A stretch of 64,000 bases of DNA from Sphingobium sufflavum (GTDB lineage Bacteria; Pseudomonadota; Alphaproteobacteria; Sphingomonadales; Sphingomonadaceae): positions 164,769 through 228,768 of the forward strand of contig NZ_JAJSSH010000007.1 in assembly GCF_021403115.1 (NCBI RefSeq), given 5' to 3'. The notes below the pieces were generated by a model. The model saw nothing but the letters and a program-made list of their open reading frames with translations. It had not been told where the DNA came from and searched no databases. A program made the position numbers and the translations under genes. Below, in pieces: positions 53,100 through 61,798 of this stretch; positions within the stretch are counted from its first letter, which is position 1, and each line of letters begins with the position of its first letter.

Positions 53100-53126
53100 A
53101 GAACGGCACGGCCAAAACAGGGTTTA
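53100..53126 (-). promoter_or_regulatory. Sigma-28-like promoter of motAB
   Basis: On the minus strand TAAACCCT and GCCGTTCT are separated so that TAAA and GCCG lie 15 bases apart, the spacing of the flagellar sigma-28 consensus (TAAAGTTT-N11-GCCGATAA). TAAA and GCCG match fully; the rest matches partly. It ends about 60 bases before the motA start. Confidence 0.5.
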
Positions 53127-53202
53127 GGGGTAAGGTTAGCGCCGTGTTTACCGCGGCCTCCGCTGCCCCCTCCCACACCCGTTCCGCACCGGCGCTGAAC
53201 GG

Positions 53203-53231
53203 AAAAAAGCCCCGTCGGATCCGGCTTTTTC
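53203..53231 (-). terminator. Terminator of the flgB-flgL operon
   Basis: On the minus strand AAAAGCC and GGCTTTTTT bracket a small loop (GGATCCGACG), ending in six Ts. It lies 55 bases after the flgL stop and before motA. Confidence 0.75.
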
Positions 53232-53285
53232 GGCCTTCCCCGACAAGGGCTTTCGTTTTACCGGCCCGAAAAAATATCCGCGCGA

Positions 53286-54134
53286 TCAGCGCAGCAGGTC
53301 GAACAGCGATTGCTGGTTAATTTTGGCGAAGGCAGCCTGCGCCGCCTGGAGCGACGTCAGCTTGGCCTGCACCCTGGTAATCACCTCGGTCAGGTCGGTA
53401 TCCTCCAGATTGGATCGCCGCTCCGCCAACTGGAGATTGGCGGTCTGCAAACGCTCCACCTCATTGCCCAGCCTAGTCTCCCGCACGCCCTGACGGGTGC
53501 CCTGCACGATGACATGGTCCAGCGCGGCATTGGCCTCGCCCAGAGACTTGCTGATCCCGGCGCTGTCGCTGGCCCGGACCGCCGCGATCGCCGCATCCAA
53601 TATGTCGTAGATGGTCTTCGTCCCCGAATCCGTGACGATGCCTTCCTCGATGCTCTTGCGCGTGCCGACCGCTTCATAGGCCAGCCCTTTGCCGACCGGG
53701 ATGGTGACGGAGGTGTTGCCGTCATCGAACACCGGCGTACCCTGATAATCCTTCTGGTTGAGGATGTTGGTGATATTTTCCCGGATGCCCTGCAACACCA
53801 GCGCGGTGGACTCGACGCCCGGCGAACCCGGCGCCTGCGACGTGGAGGAGATCAGCGCCTCCTTCACCTTCGTCATCAGGTTGCTGACATCGTCGAGGCT
53901 GGAGGTGGCCTGCGCCGAGCGCGACTGCGCAAAGGTCACATTGCTCTGCCACGCACCGTTCAACGACTGCTGCCGCCCGACATAGGAAATCTGGATCCAG
54001 TCCTGCGGATTATCCGATGGCTTGTCGAACTTCACGCCGGTCGAAATCTGCTGCTGATAGTTGGCGATATCGTTCGCGAGCTTCTGCTGCCGCTTGATCT
54101 CGGCATTGACGGACTGGTTGGTGATGAAAACCAT
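53286..54134 (-). CDS. flgL: Flagellar hook-filament junction protein FlgL
   Basis: A 282-residue hook-associated protein 3. The flagellin-like N-terminal coiled coil reads QQKLANDIANYQQQISTGVKFDKPSDNP, and the C-terminal helix has LEDTDLTEVITRVQAKLTSLQAA, ending QQSLFDLLR. It is exported through the flagellar secretion system without a cleaved signal. It is the last gene of the flg operon, 18 bases after flgK. Confidence 0.92.
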   Translation of the reverse strand: MVFITNQSVNAEIKRQQKLANDIANYQQQISTGVKFDKPSDNPQDWIQISYVGRQQSLNGAWQSNVTFAQSRSAQATSSLDDVSNLMTKVKEALISSTSQAPGSPGVESTALVLQGIRENITNILNQKDYQGTPVFDDGNTSVTIPVGKGLAYEAVGTRKSIEEGIVTDSGTKTIYDILDAAIAAVRASDSAGISKSLGEANAALDHVIVQGTRQGVRETRLGNEVERLQTANLQLAERRSNLEDTDLTEVITRVQAKLTSLQAAQAAFAKINQQSLFDLLR

Positions 54135-54152
54135 GAGCTATGTCCCGTTGGA

Positions 54153-55493
54153 TCAGAAGATCGCGAAGATGGCGTCGAGCGTTTCGCGCGCCACCTGAAT
54201 GATGCGGGCGCTGCCCTGATAGGCCTGCTGGAGGCGCATCAGGTCAGCGGCTTCGCGGTCGAGGTCGACGCCGCTGACGTCGGCCCGCGCCGCCTGCGCC
54301 TGCTGGTCGCGCGAACTGGCCGCGCTGAGTTCCGCATTGGTCGCGGCCAGCATGTTGGCGTGGGTGGAGATGATCGCCGTCCAGCCATTCTCCACGCCAT
54401 CCTCGTCGCGAATGCTGGTGATATTGACCAGATTGCCGTTGGTACGGCCATCCGCCGAATAGGTCGCCAGTTTTGCGGTGTCGGTGATGAGCAGCGTCAA
54501 TGTGCTGGCATCGCCCGACATGGACAATATGTTGTCGCCATTCTGACTGGGCGGCGCGCCGATCAGGCCTGCCTTGTGCCAGCCGTTCATGTCGTCCTTA
54601 TATTTCGTGGCAAGGTCGTTGACCGCAGTGACCCGATCAGCGTTGACCTCCGCGCTGCCGACGAGGCCTGCAAGACTGCCAGTGCCCGGCTGCCCCACGG
54701 CGGCTCCCCCGACCGCGAACGACAAGGTGCCGTCACTGGCCGCATTCACCTCCATCGCCGTCACGTCGATATTATCGACCAGCTTCTTGCCCTCGAAGGA
54801 CACGCTGGCGGCTCCATTCTCGCCATAGCTCACGGTGACGTTCAGCCGCTTGGCGATATCCACCAGGGCTTCGTCGCGCTGATCGAAAAGCTGGGCCTGG
54901 TTGGACGATCCGGGGATGGCGCGGCGCAGCGCCTCGTTGGTGGACGCCAGACGTTCCGCCGCGCTGTTGAGCGCATGCACCTCGTTCCCGGCCTCGGTAA
55001 TGATGCCCGACTTGACGTTGTGAAGGTCTTCGATGGTCTGCTTGAACGCCGTGTTCACCTGTTCGACGGCGAACAGCACATTGGTCCGCCGCGTCACGTC
55101 GGTCGGGTTGGCGGCCAGCATCTCGACGGCGGAGAACATGCTGGTCATCCGCTGCCCCACGCCCAGCGAACCGTCGTCCAGCGCCGTCTGGATATTGCCC
55201 AGCCAGGTCGCGCGGGCGTCCGCCTTTTCATAATTGCTGCTGGCGAGGCGCGCGGCGAGGTCGAGATAATCGTCTGTCTTGCGGACGACGCTGACCACAT
55301 CGACACCGCCAAAGGCAACGCCGGGTTTGTAGAAACGAGACGTGGTGGCGGAAGCCGGGGACTCCCCCAACTGTACGGTGCGGCGGTTATAACCTTCGGT
55401 CGTCGCGTTGGTGATATTCTCCGACACCGCGCCCATGGCAGCCCGATAGGCGCGCGTGCCGGATGCACCGATGCTCAGGAGATCGCTGCTCAT
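54153..55493 (-). CDS. flgK: Flagellar hook-associated protein FlgK
   Basis: A 446-residue hook-associated protein 1. The N-terminus has SIGASGTRAYRAAMGAVSENITNATTEGYNRRTV, the rod/hook-type ANNxAN pattern in the variant SENITNA. The C-terminus reads GVDLDREAADLMRLQQAYQGSARIIQV, the conserved axial-protein helix. It is shorter than the roughly 550-residue enterobacterial protein because the variable middle domain is reduced. The ATG overlaps the flgJ stop (ATGA). Confidence 0.92.
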   Translation of the reverse strand: MSSDLLSIGASGTRAYRAAMGAVSENITNATTEGYNRRTVQLGESPASATTSRFYKPGVAFGGVDVVSVVRKTDDYLDLAARLASSNYEKADARATWLGNIQTALDDGSLGVGQRMTSMFSAVEMLAANPTDVTRRTNVLFAVEQVNTAFKQTIEDLHNVKSGIITEAGNEVHALNSAAERLASTNEALRRAIPGSSNQAQLFDQRDEALVDIAKRLNVTVSYGENGAASVSFEGKKLVDNIDVTAMEVNAASDGTLSFAVGGAAVGQPGTGSLAGLVGSAEVNADRVTAVNDLATKYKDDMNGWHKAGLIGAPPSQNGDNILSMSGDASTLTLLITDTAKLATYSADGRTNGNLVNITSIRDEDGVENGWTAIISTHANMLAATNAELSAASSRDQQAQAARADVSGVDLDREAADLMRLQQAYQGSARIIQVARETLDAIFAIF

Positions 55494-55870
55494 TCACCCT
55501 GTCCCTTGTTCGCCAGCGCCGTGACGGACGCCGCGGCAGACTTCGCCTTGGGCGCCAGACGGCTCAGCAGCATCTCGGCAATGCCCAGCCCGCCCTGCTC
55601 CGCCATATTGTCGGCGGTGCGCGCGTCGGACATTTCCTGAAACTGATCGACGGCGCTGGACCCGGTGAGGTCGTCGCCAAAGCCGGCCGAACGCATCGAC
55701 CCGATCAACTGCCGGACGAAGACCGCCTCGAACGCCTTGGCCGTCTTTTCCAGCTTGGCCTTTTCCTCGGCGGCGGCGTCGCTGACCGCCCCGGTCACGG
55801 CGCCGATGGCCGCCGTGCCGATTTTGGTCGCCATCGACAGGGGGTTGGAGATTGCGGACGTCATCATCAC
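55490..55870 (-). CDS. flgJ: FlgJ-like rod-binding protein (no muramidase domain)
   Basis: A 126-residue protein equivalent to the rod-binding half of FlgJ. AKAFEAVFVRQLIGSMRSAGFGDDL, AVDQFQEMSDARTADNMAEQGGLGIAEML is the Rod-binding domain pattern. The peptidoglycan hydrolase half of enterobacterial FlgJ is absent, as is usual in alphaproteobacteria, so another enzyme must open the wall for the rod. It starts with three Met codons (55870 onward), overlapping the flgI stop by 4 bases. Confidence 0.88.
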   Translation of the reverse strand: MMMTSAISNPLSMATKIGTAAIGAVTGAVSDAAAEEKAKLEKTAKAFEAVFVRQLIGSMRSAGFGDDLTGSSAVDQFQEMSDARTADNMAEQGGLGIAEMLLSRLAPKAKSAAASVTALANKGQGE

Positions 55871-57006
55871 AACACCTCCAGCTCAGCCTTCATCGCGCCC
55901 GCCTGCTTGAGCGCCTGAAGAATTTCGACAAGATCGGACGGCCCGGCACCGATCGCGTTCACCGCTTTGACTATATCGGCCAGCGAGGCGCCGGTTTTAA
56001 ATTCGAACATCGGCTTCTTCTCTTCGGTGACGTTGATCTTGCTCGACTGCTCGACGGCGGTCTGGCCATTGGAGAAGGGCGCGGGCTGCGAAATGCGCGG
56101 GCTTTCCTGCACCGCGACGGTCAGCTTGCCATGCGAGACGGCAGCGGGGGCGATGCGTACCGCGCCGTTGATGACGACGGTGCCGGTGCGCGCATTGACG
56201 ATGACGCGGGCGGGGGCCTCAGCGGGCTTGACCTGGATATTCTCGATCAGGCCCATCATCATGGTGCGGCTTTCGGCGCCCTGGGGTGCTTCGATGGTGA
56301 TCGATACGGCGTCCATGGCCCGCGCGCGCTTGTCGTTGAACGCCATGTTCACGGCATCCGCGATGCGCAGCGCGGTGGTGATGTCCGCTTCCGCAAGATT
56401 GAAGGTGATGGTGGGCGAGGTGTCGAAACCGGTAGCAACCGTCTGCTCCACCGTCGCGCCGCCGGGAATACGACCGGCCGACGGGATGTTGACCGAAACC
56501 TGCGACCCGTCAGCGCCGGAAACGCCCAGACCGCCGACCGCAAGATTGCCCTGCGCCATCGCGTAAATCTGTCCGTCCGCACCACGCAGCGGCATCATGA
56601 CCAGCGTACCGCCGCGCAGCGACTTGGCCTTCCCCAGTGCCGACACGGTGATGTCGAGGCGCTGGCCGGGCTTGGCGAAGGCTGGCAGGTCGGCCGTGAC
56701 CAGCACCGCCGCCGCATTCTTGAGGCTTGGGTTCACGCCGGGCGGCAGGGTCAGGCCGAAGCGCGAGACGACGCCCTTCACACCCTGCGTCGCATAGTCG
56801 AGGCTGTCGTCGCCCGTGCCCGCCAGGCCGACCACCACACCATAGCCGGTGAGCTGGTTGACGCGCAGGCCCTGAAACGCGCCCAGATCCTTGATACGCT
56901 CGGCATGAACCGTGCTGGGCGCGACGATCTGAAGCGCGGCGACGATCAGGAAGGCGATGGTCCAGCCAGACATGCGGATCATGGAGGAGAAGAGACGGTC
57001 GGTCAT
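55867..57006 (-). CDS. flgI: Flagellar P-ring protein FlgI
   Basis: A 379-residue periplasmic protein that forms the peptidoglycan ring bushing. It has a signal peptide ending STVHAERIKDLG, then GVRVNQLTGYGVVVGLAGTGD-type sequence, FGLTLPPGVNPSLKNAAAV and ADLPAFAKPGQRLDITVSALGKAKSLRGGTL. The C-terminus has SLADIVKAVNAIGAGPSDLVEILQALK. Length and motifs are standard. Confidence 0.95.
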   Translation of the reverse strand: MTDRLFSSMIRMSGWTIAFLIVAALQIVAPSTVHAERIKDLGAFQGLRVNQLTGYGVVVGLAGTGDDSLDYATQGVKGVVSRFGLTLPPGVNPSLKNAAAVLVTADLPAFAKPGQRLDITVSALGKAKSLRGGTLVMMPLRGADGQIYAMAQGNLAVGGLGVSGADGSQVSVNIPSAGRIPGGATVEQTVATGFDTSPTITFNLAEADITTALRIADAVNMAFNDKRARAMDAVSITIEAPQGAESRTMMMGLIENIQVKPAEAPARVIVNARTGTVVINGAVRIAPAAVSHGKLTVAVQESPRISQPAPFSNGQTAVEQSSKINVTEEKKPMFEFKTGASLADIVKAVNAIGAGPSDLVEILQALKQAGAMKAELEVL

Positions 57007-57017
57007 GGAAAATATCC

Positions 57018-57716
57018 TCAGAACGGGCTGACCATGGAGAAGAAGCGTTGCAGCCAGCCCTGACGGCTCGCCCGCGCAATTTCGCCCTTGCCGGTGTAGG
57101 TGATGCGCGCATCCGCGACGCGGGTGGAGGACACACGATTGTCCGGGCCGATGTCAGCCGGGCGGACGATGCCGGAAATCTGGACATATTCGTCGCCACG
57201 ATTGAGCGTCAGCTGCTTTTCGCCGCGCACAAGCATGGCGCCGTTGGGCAGCACCTTCTCGATGGTGACGGTGACTTCGCCCGACAGCGCGTTGGACTGC
57301 GCCGCGTCGCCCGCACCCTTGAAATTCTGCGTGCCGCTGGCCCCGATGTCGGTGGGGCTGATGATACCGCTGAGCGGTCCGGTGGTCGGCGGGGTCAGGC
57401 CGATGCTGCCATCGCGACCCGTCTTGGCGCTGTTGCTCTTGGTCGCCTGCGTCCGCTCGACCAGCGCGATGGTCAATATGTCCCCGACCCGCGACGCGAG
57501 CGATCCGCTGGTCAGCGGCGCATAGCCACCGGCAGCCTGAAAGATGGAGCCATTGGCCTGCACTGGCGCGACGACCGGCTCGGCATAGGTCGGGCGATAG
57601 ACCACCTTTTCTTTCTTCGCCGCGTCGGCCGGATTGGAGGCCAGCAGGACGAAGGCAGCGGCTAGGCTGGCGGTCAGAAGGGACTGGGACGATTGCATCA
57701 CGACGTATCCGATCAC
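57018..57716 (-). CDS. flgH: Flagellar L-ring protein FlgH without lipobox
   Basis: A 232-residue outer-membrane ring protein. SLASRVGDILTIALVERTQATKSNSAKT, VTIEKVLPNGAMLVRGEKQLTLN and the C-terminal GIVRPADIGPDNRVSSTRVADARITYTGKG are diagnostic. The N-terminal signal (SLLTASLAAAFVLLASNPADA) has a signal-peptidase-I-type AxA end and no cysteine, and the whole protein contains no cysteine, so it cannot be acylated as FlgH normally is. GTG 57716 overlaps the flgG stop; ATG 57698 is an alternative. Confidence 0.93.
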   Translation of the reverse strand: MIGYVVMQSSQSLLTASLAAAFVLLASNPADAAKKEKVVYRPTYAEPVVAPVQANGSIFQAAGGYAPLTSGSLASRVGDILTIALVERTQATKSNSAKTGRDGSIGLTPPTTGPLSGIISPTDIGASGTQNFKGAGDAAQSNALSGEVTVTIEKVLPNGAMLVRGEKQLTLNRGDEYVQISGIVRPADIGPDNRVSSTRVADARITYTGKGEIARASRQGWLQRFFSMVSPF

Positions 57717-58501
57717 ATGTTCTGGTTAGCGTATTGCATCATCTCGTCGGTCGCCTTGATCATCTTGCTGGCGATCTCGTAACCGCGTTGCGTCTCGATC
57801 ATCTCGACCAGTTCCTCGACCGTGTTGACGTTCGACCCTTCGAGCATACCCTGGCGCAGGGCGCCCCGGCCTTCCGCGCCCGGTGCGCCGACCTGCGGCG
57901 CGCCCGATGCGGCGGTTTCGGTCAACAGGTTGCCGCCGATGGCGTTCAGACCCGCCGGATTGACGAAGCTGGCCGTTTCGATCTGGCCGAGCTGGACCGC
58001 GCCACTCTGCCCCGCCACCGTGGCGCTGACCGTGCCGTCGGTGCCGATGGTGATGTTGGTCGAACCTTGTGGCACGGTGATCTGCGGGATCAGGGGCATG
58101 CCCTCCTGCGTCACCAGCGTGCCTTCCGCCGACATGCTGAGGTTGCCCGCACGGGTATAGGCGGTGGAACCGTCAGGCTGTTGCACCTGAAGATAGCCCT
58201 TGCCCTCAATGCCGATGTCCAGCGAGTTGTCGGTGGTGTTCAGCGTGCCCTGCACGTCCACGCGGGTCGTGCCGGCGACGCGAACGCCGGAGCCGAGGTT
58301 CAGCCCGGTCGCGAACTTGTTGTCGCCGCCCGACGATGCGCCTGCGGCGACCATCTGCTGATAGGCCAGTGTCTCGAAATTCGCCCGGTCCCGCTTGAAA
58401 CCGGTGGTGTTCACGTTCGCCAGATTGTTGGCGATGACGCGCATCTTCATATCCTGCGCGTCCAGCCCGGTGCGGGCGACCTGTAGGGCACTGGTGCTCA
58501 T
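57713..58501 (-). CDS. flgG: Flagellar distal rod protein FlgG
   Basis: A 262-residue distal rod protein. The N-terminal axial motif reads ARTGLDAQDMKMRVIANNLANVNTTGFKRDRANFE with the FlgG-specific YQQM, GSGVRVAGT, and the C-terminal EGSNVNTVEELVEMIETQRGYEIASKMI. The length is exact for the family. It lies 27 bases after flgF. Confidence 0.95.
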   Translation of the reverse strand: MSTSALQVARTGLDAQDMKMRVIANNLANVNTTGFKRDRANFETLAYQQMVAAGASSGGDNKFATGLNLGSGVRVAGTTRVDVQGTLNTTDNSLDIGIEGKGYLQVQQPDGSTAYTRAGNLSMSAEGTLVTQEGMPLIPQITVPQGSTNITIGTDGTVSATVAGQSGAVQLGQIETASFVNPAGLNAIGGNLLTETAASGAPQVGAPGAEGRGALRQGMLEGSNVNTVEELVEMIETQRGYEIASKMIKATDEMMQYANQNM

Positions 58502-58528
58502 GGTCTAATCCTTCCCTTGCAAATTCGG

Positions 58529-59272
58529 TTAGCCGTCCAGCCGCATCAGGCTGGCACCGCTGTTGTCGATGTCCTTGGCAGTCTCGATCAGCTTGACCTG
58601 ACCCTGCCAGGCACGGCTTGCCTCAATCATGTCGACCAGCGCCGCTGTGGCGTTGACGTTCGATCCTTCGAGCGATCCCGACGTGACCTGCGCGATGGGA
58701 TCCTGCGGCAATGCGCCGCCATTGGCCTCCCGGAACAGACCGTCGGTGCCCTTGGCGATGGCCGACCCCTTGGGGCTGACGATCTTGAGCACATCGATCT
58801 GCTGCGGCTGGCTGGCCAGTCCACCCTGCGGCACGATCCAGATGGAACCGTCCTTGGCGATGTTCACGCTATCGGCGGGCGGCAGCGTGATCGGGCCGCC
58901 CTCGCCCAGCACCGGATGCCCGTCGCTGGTGGTCAGCAGGCCGCTGTCGGACAGGACCAGATCGCCACGGCGGGTATAGCCCTCGCTGCCGTCATTGGCC
59001 TGCACCGCCAGCATGCCGTCGCCGCCGATGGAAATGTCCAGCGGATTGCCGGTCTGCGTGACCGATCCGGTCTTCATGTCGGCGGCGATGACCTGATCGA
59101 CCTGCGCGGCACGGCTCTTGAGCGCCGCCCCGTCCGTCCAGCGGGCGGAGGCGTTCATGATTTCCGCGCGAAAGCCCGTCGTGTTGGCGTTTGCGAGATT
59201 GTTCGCAATCGCCGTCTGACGCGCCATCGCACCGCGGAGACCCGTGCGCGCAATGTCGATCATCTTGTCCAT
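58529..59272 (-). CDS. flgF: Flagellar proximal rod protein FlgF
   Basis: A 247-residue rod protein. ARTGLRGAMARQTAIANNLANANTTGFRAE gives the axial N-terminus; GYTRRGDLVLSDSGLLTTSDGHPVLGEGG is the central FlgF/G domain; LEGSNVNATAALVDMIEASRAWQGQVKLI closes it. It lies 32 bases downstream of flgE, with the order flgE-F-G as usual. Confidence 0.93.
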   Translation of the reverse strand: MDKMIDIARTGLRGAMARQTAIANNLANANTTGFRAEIMNASARWTDGAALKSRAAQVDQVIAADMKTGSVTQTGNPLDISIGGDGMLAVQANDGSEGYTRRGDLVLSDSGLLTTSDGHPVLGEGGPITLPPADSVNIAKDGSIWIVPQGGLASQPQQIDVLKIVSPKGSAIAKGTDGLFREANGGALPQDPIAQVTSGSLEGSNVNATAALVDMIEASRAWQGQVKLIETAKDIDNSGASLMRLDG

Positions 59273-59304
59273 GGATCAGTTATCCCTGAGTCCGTCCGCC
59301 GCTA

Positions 59305-60651
59305 TCAGGCGCGGATGTTATTGATGGTGGTGCTCAGCGTGTTCGAGGCTTCCAGCGCCTTGGAATTGGCCTGGAAGTTCCGCTGCGCCGCGATCAGGGC
59401 GACCAGTTCCTCCGTGATGTCCACGTTGGAGCGTTCCAGCATGCCCGAACGGACCTGACCGAACGGACCGTCCGCCGCCCCGCCATAGGCAGGCTCGCCG
59501 CTCTCGTTGCTGACCGTCCAGTGCGCGTCGCCGCTCTGGAGCAGGCCCTGCTGGTTGGTGAAGTCGGCCATGGCGATGGAACCCAGCTTGCGGGTCGTGC
59601 CGTTGGCGAAGGTGGCGACGACCAGACCGGCCTGGTCGATGCCGATGCTGCTGAGCGGCGAAGGGGTCGAACCGCCGTCATCCGCCGGGATGGTCGCCGT
59701 GCCGATGATCTTCTCGCTGTTGTCGGCGAACTTCGCGATGACCACGCCGTCGTCACGCACCTGCGCGCTGGTGAAGGTGGGTTCGAACTTGTGCGTTGCC
59801 GGGATGGTGACGGCGCCCGCCATCGTCTGCACGCCATTGGCGTAGGGCGAGGCATAGGTCAGTTCGATGTCGCCGTTGTCCTTGACCACCGCGCTTTGCA
59901 GCGGGCACTGGGTCGTCACGCCGTTACCATCGGTGTAGGCCGCATATTTCACCAGCGAGACGGACGGCAGGTCCACGGTCTGGCCATTCTGGTAGCTGAC
60001 CGTCACGACGCCCGTGTTCATGTCGATGGTCGCCTTGTTGCTGGTTACAACGTCGGTCGCGGGAATGTCGGTGTTGGTCTTGGGAATGGTGATCGCAGGT
60101 TCTACCTTCTTCGTCGTGCCATTGTCGAACGTGACCGTGACCACGCCCGTGGTCGCGTTGATCGCGGCGCTGCCTGCCTTGTAGGGAGACGGGGCGATCG
60201 CACCACCGTCATCGGCGGGCAGTTTCAGGTCGGTCAGCGCGGTGGCGGCGGTCGACGTCACCTTGCCATCGTTGTTGACGGGCAGAACCTGCACGCGGTT
60301 GCCCAGTGTATCGACGATGAAATTGTCCTTGTCCGCACCGAAGGCGCCGTTGCGGGTATAGCTGATCTGGCCGTTGCTGTTCGGGCTTTTCACCGTGAAG
60401 AAGCCTTCACCCGTCACCGCGAGGTCCAGCGTCTTGTCGGTCGTCTCCAGCGTGCCCTGCGTGAACTGCTGCTCCGCACCCAGATAGCGCGTACCCTGGC
60501 CCAGACCGTTCGACTGACCGATATAGATATCGCCGAATTCGGCCCGGCTTTTCTTGAACGCGGTCGCACCAACGTTGGCGACGTTGTTGGAAATCGTGGT
60601 GAGATCCGCCTGAGCGCCCTTGAGACCGGAGAGGGAGATATAGAAGGACAT
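59305..60651 (-). CDS. flgE: Flagellar hook protein FlgE with repeated insertion
   Basis: A 448-residue hook protein. N-terminus ISLSGLKGAQADLTTISNNVANVGATAFKKSRAEFGD and C-terminus LERSNVDITEELVALIAAQRNFQANSKAL are canonical. Between residues about 161 and 361 the protein has five similar modules of about 28 residues of the type GxVTVxFxNGTTKxxxxxTIP, separated by linkers. The last (334-361, leading into FTNQQGLLQSG) is the standard FlgE motif and the others look like additional copies. A single cysteine at 249 is unusual for a hook protein. AAGGAG precedes the start. Confidence 0.93.
   Translation of the reverse strand: MSFYISLSGLKGAQADLTTISNNVANVGATAFKKSRAEFGDIYIGQSNGLGQGTRYLGAEQQFTQGTLETTDKTLDLAVTGEGFFTVKSPNSNGQISYTRNGAFGADKDNFIVDTLGNRVQVLPVNNDGKVTSTAATALTDLKLPADDGGAIAPSPYKAGSAAINATTGVVTVTFDNGTTKKVEPAITIPKTNTDIPATDVVTSNKATIDMNTGVVTVSYQNGQTVDLPSVSLVKYAAYTDGNGVTTQCPLQSAVVKDNGDIELTYASPYANGVQTMAGAVTIPATHKFEPTFTSAQVRDDGVVIAKFADNSEKIIGTATIPADDGGSTPSPLSSIGIDQAGLVVATFANGTTRKLGSIAMADFTNQQGLLQSGDAHWTVSNESGEPAYGGAADGPFGQVRSGMLERSNVDITEELVALIAAQRNFQANSKALEASNTLSTTINNIRA
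59569..60171 (-). repeat. Degenerate intragenic repeats in flgE
   Basis: Codes for five diverged beta-hairpin-like modules (residues 161-190, 206-233, 252-284, 295-322, 334-361). Shared features are a turn with TG/DG, a VTVxF-type strand, an NGT/DNS turn and a closing TIP or SIA strand. Similarity is at protein level only. Confidence 0.55.
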
Positions 60652-60698
60652 GCAACTGGCTCCTTGGAAGAAGAAGATTGGAAGAGAGGAAGTGAGGG

Positions 60699-61388
60699 TC
60701 AGCCGAGGCTCAGGGCATCGGCGGGTGTGAAGTTTCCGAGGGGGGTGATGAGCTTGGCATCGCCGCCGCTGGCCGGGGACTGGACGGCCGCAACGGTCGC
60801 CCAGGATGCAATCTTGCTGGTGGTGCCGCCGGTGACGCGGATGGTCAGGGGGCCGGATGCGGCACGCTCGCCGGCATCGTCCTCGCCATTCCAGTAGAAG
60901 TTGACGTCGCCCGCCTTCTGCTTGCCCATGTCAATCGACTTGACGACCGATCCGGCGCTGTCGACCAGCTCGACCTTCAGGGCGTCGCTGTCACCCGACA
61001 GCGTGATCTGGCCCGCATATTGACCCAGCGTGTCGGGAGCGACCTTCTCGCTCTTGACCAGCATCGACTTGCCGATCCAGCTCGCCGCGTCCGACAGGCG
61101 CGATCCGCTCAGCGAATCCGCGATGGTCTTGAGCGTGGTGTTGGACTCGGTCGATGCCGCGATCTGTGAGAATTGCGCCATCTGGGCGACCATCTGGCTG
61201 TTGTCCATCGGCGCGAACGGATCCTGGAACTGGAGCTGCGCGGTCATCAGCTTGAGATAGTCGCTCTGGCCGAGCGATTTGTCGCCCGTGCCGGACTTGC
61301 CGACGGTGTTGGAGGCGAGACTGTTGCTGAGAGAGGTCGCGCTATCGACCTTCCAGCTGCTCGACAGATTCTGCAAGGCCGTCGTCAT
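60699..61388 (-). CDS. flgD: Flagellar hook-capping protein FlgD
   Basis: A 229-residue hook scaffold. LGQSDYLKLMTAQLQFQDPFAPMDNSQMVAQMAQFS is the conserved N-terminal FlgD motif, and the C-terminal half holds the Ig-like/tudor domains (VKSIDMGKQKAGDVNFYWNGEDDAG). It caps the growing hook and then leaves. The stop is 47 bases ahead of flgE and the start overlaps flgC by ATGA. Confidence 0.94.
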   Translation of the reverse strand: MTTALQNLSSSWKVDSATSLSNSLASNTVGKSGTGDKSLGQSDYLKLMTAQLQFQDPFAPMDNSQMVAQMAQFSQIAASTESNTTLKTIADSLSGSRLSDAASWIGKSMLVKSEKVAPDTLGQYAGQITLSGDSDALKVELVDSAGSVVKSIDMGKQKAGDVNFYWNGEDDAGERAASGPLTIRVTGGTTSKIASWATVAAVQSPASGGDAKLITPLGNFTPADALSLG

Positions 61389-61798
61389 TTGCCCATCCTT
61401 ATGGTTTCGAGGAGCAGGGATTTGGCGGTGTTCAACACCTGCACATTATTCTGGTACATGCGGCTGGCCTCGACCATGTCGACCAGTTCGGCGCTGCTAT
61501 CGACGCCCGCTTCCCACACGTCGCCATTGGCGTCGGCAAGGGGATGGCCGGGGTCGTGGCGCTTCACGGCGGGCGTGTCGGACTGCACGATGCTCTGCAC
61601 ATTGACCGTGGAGACACCGGGCTTTTCCGTCACCGGCTGGAACACCGGACGGATAGCGCGATAGGCGCCTTCCTTGGTGCCGGAGACGGTTCCCGCATTG
61701 GCCATATTGGAGGCGGTGGCGTTCAAGCGAACGAGCTGCGCCGTCATGGCGCGACCGGAGATGTCGAAGATGTTCATGGGCTTGTCGGCCATGCTCAT
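61385..61798 (-). CDS. flgC: Flagellar proximal rod protein FlgC
   Basis: A 137-residue rod protein. IFDISGRAMTAQLVRLNATASNMANAGTV is the axial N-terminus; YRAIRPVFQP, PGHPLADANGDV and the C-terminal SAELVDMVEASRMYQNNVQVLNTAKSL complete it. The start at 61798 overlaps the flgB stop by ATGA. Confidence 0.95.
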   Translation of the reverse strand: MSMADKPMNIFDISGRAMTAQLVRLNATASNMANAGTVSGTKEGAYRAIRPVFQPVTEKPGVSTVNVQSIVQSDTPAVKRHDPGHPLADANGDVWEAGVDSSAELVDMVEASRMYQNNVQVLNTAKSLLLETIRMGK

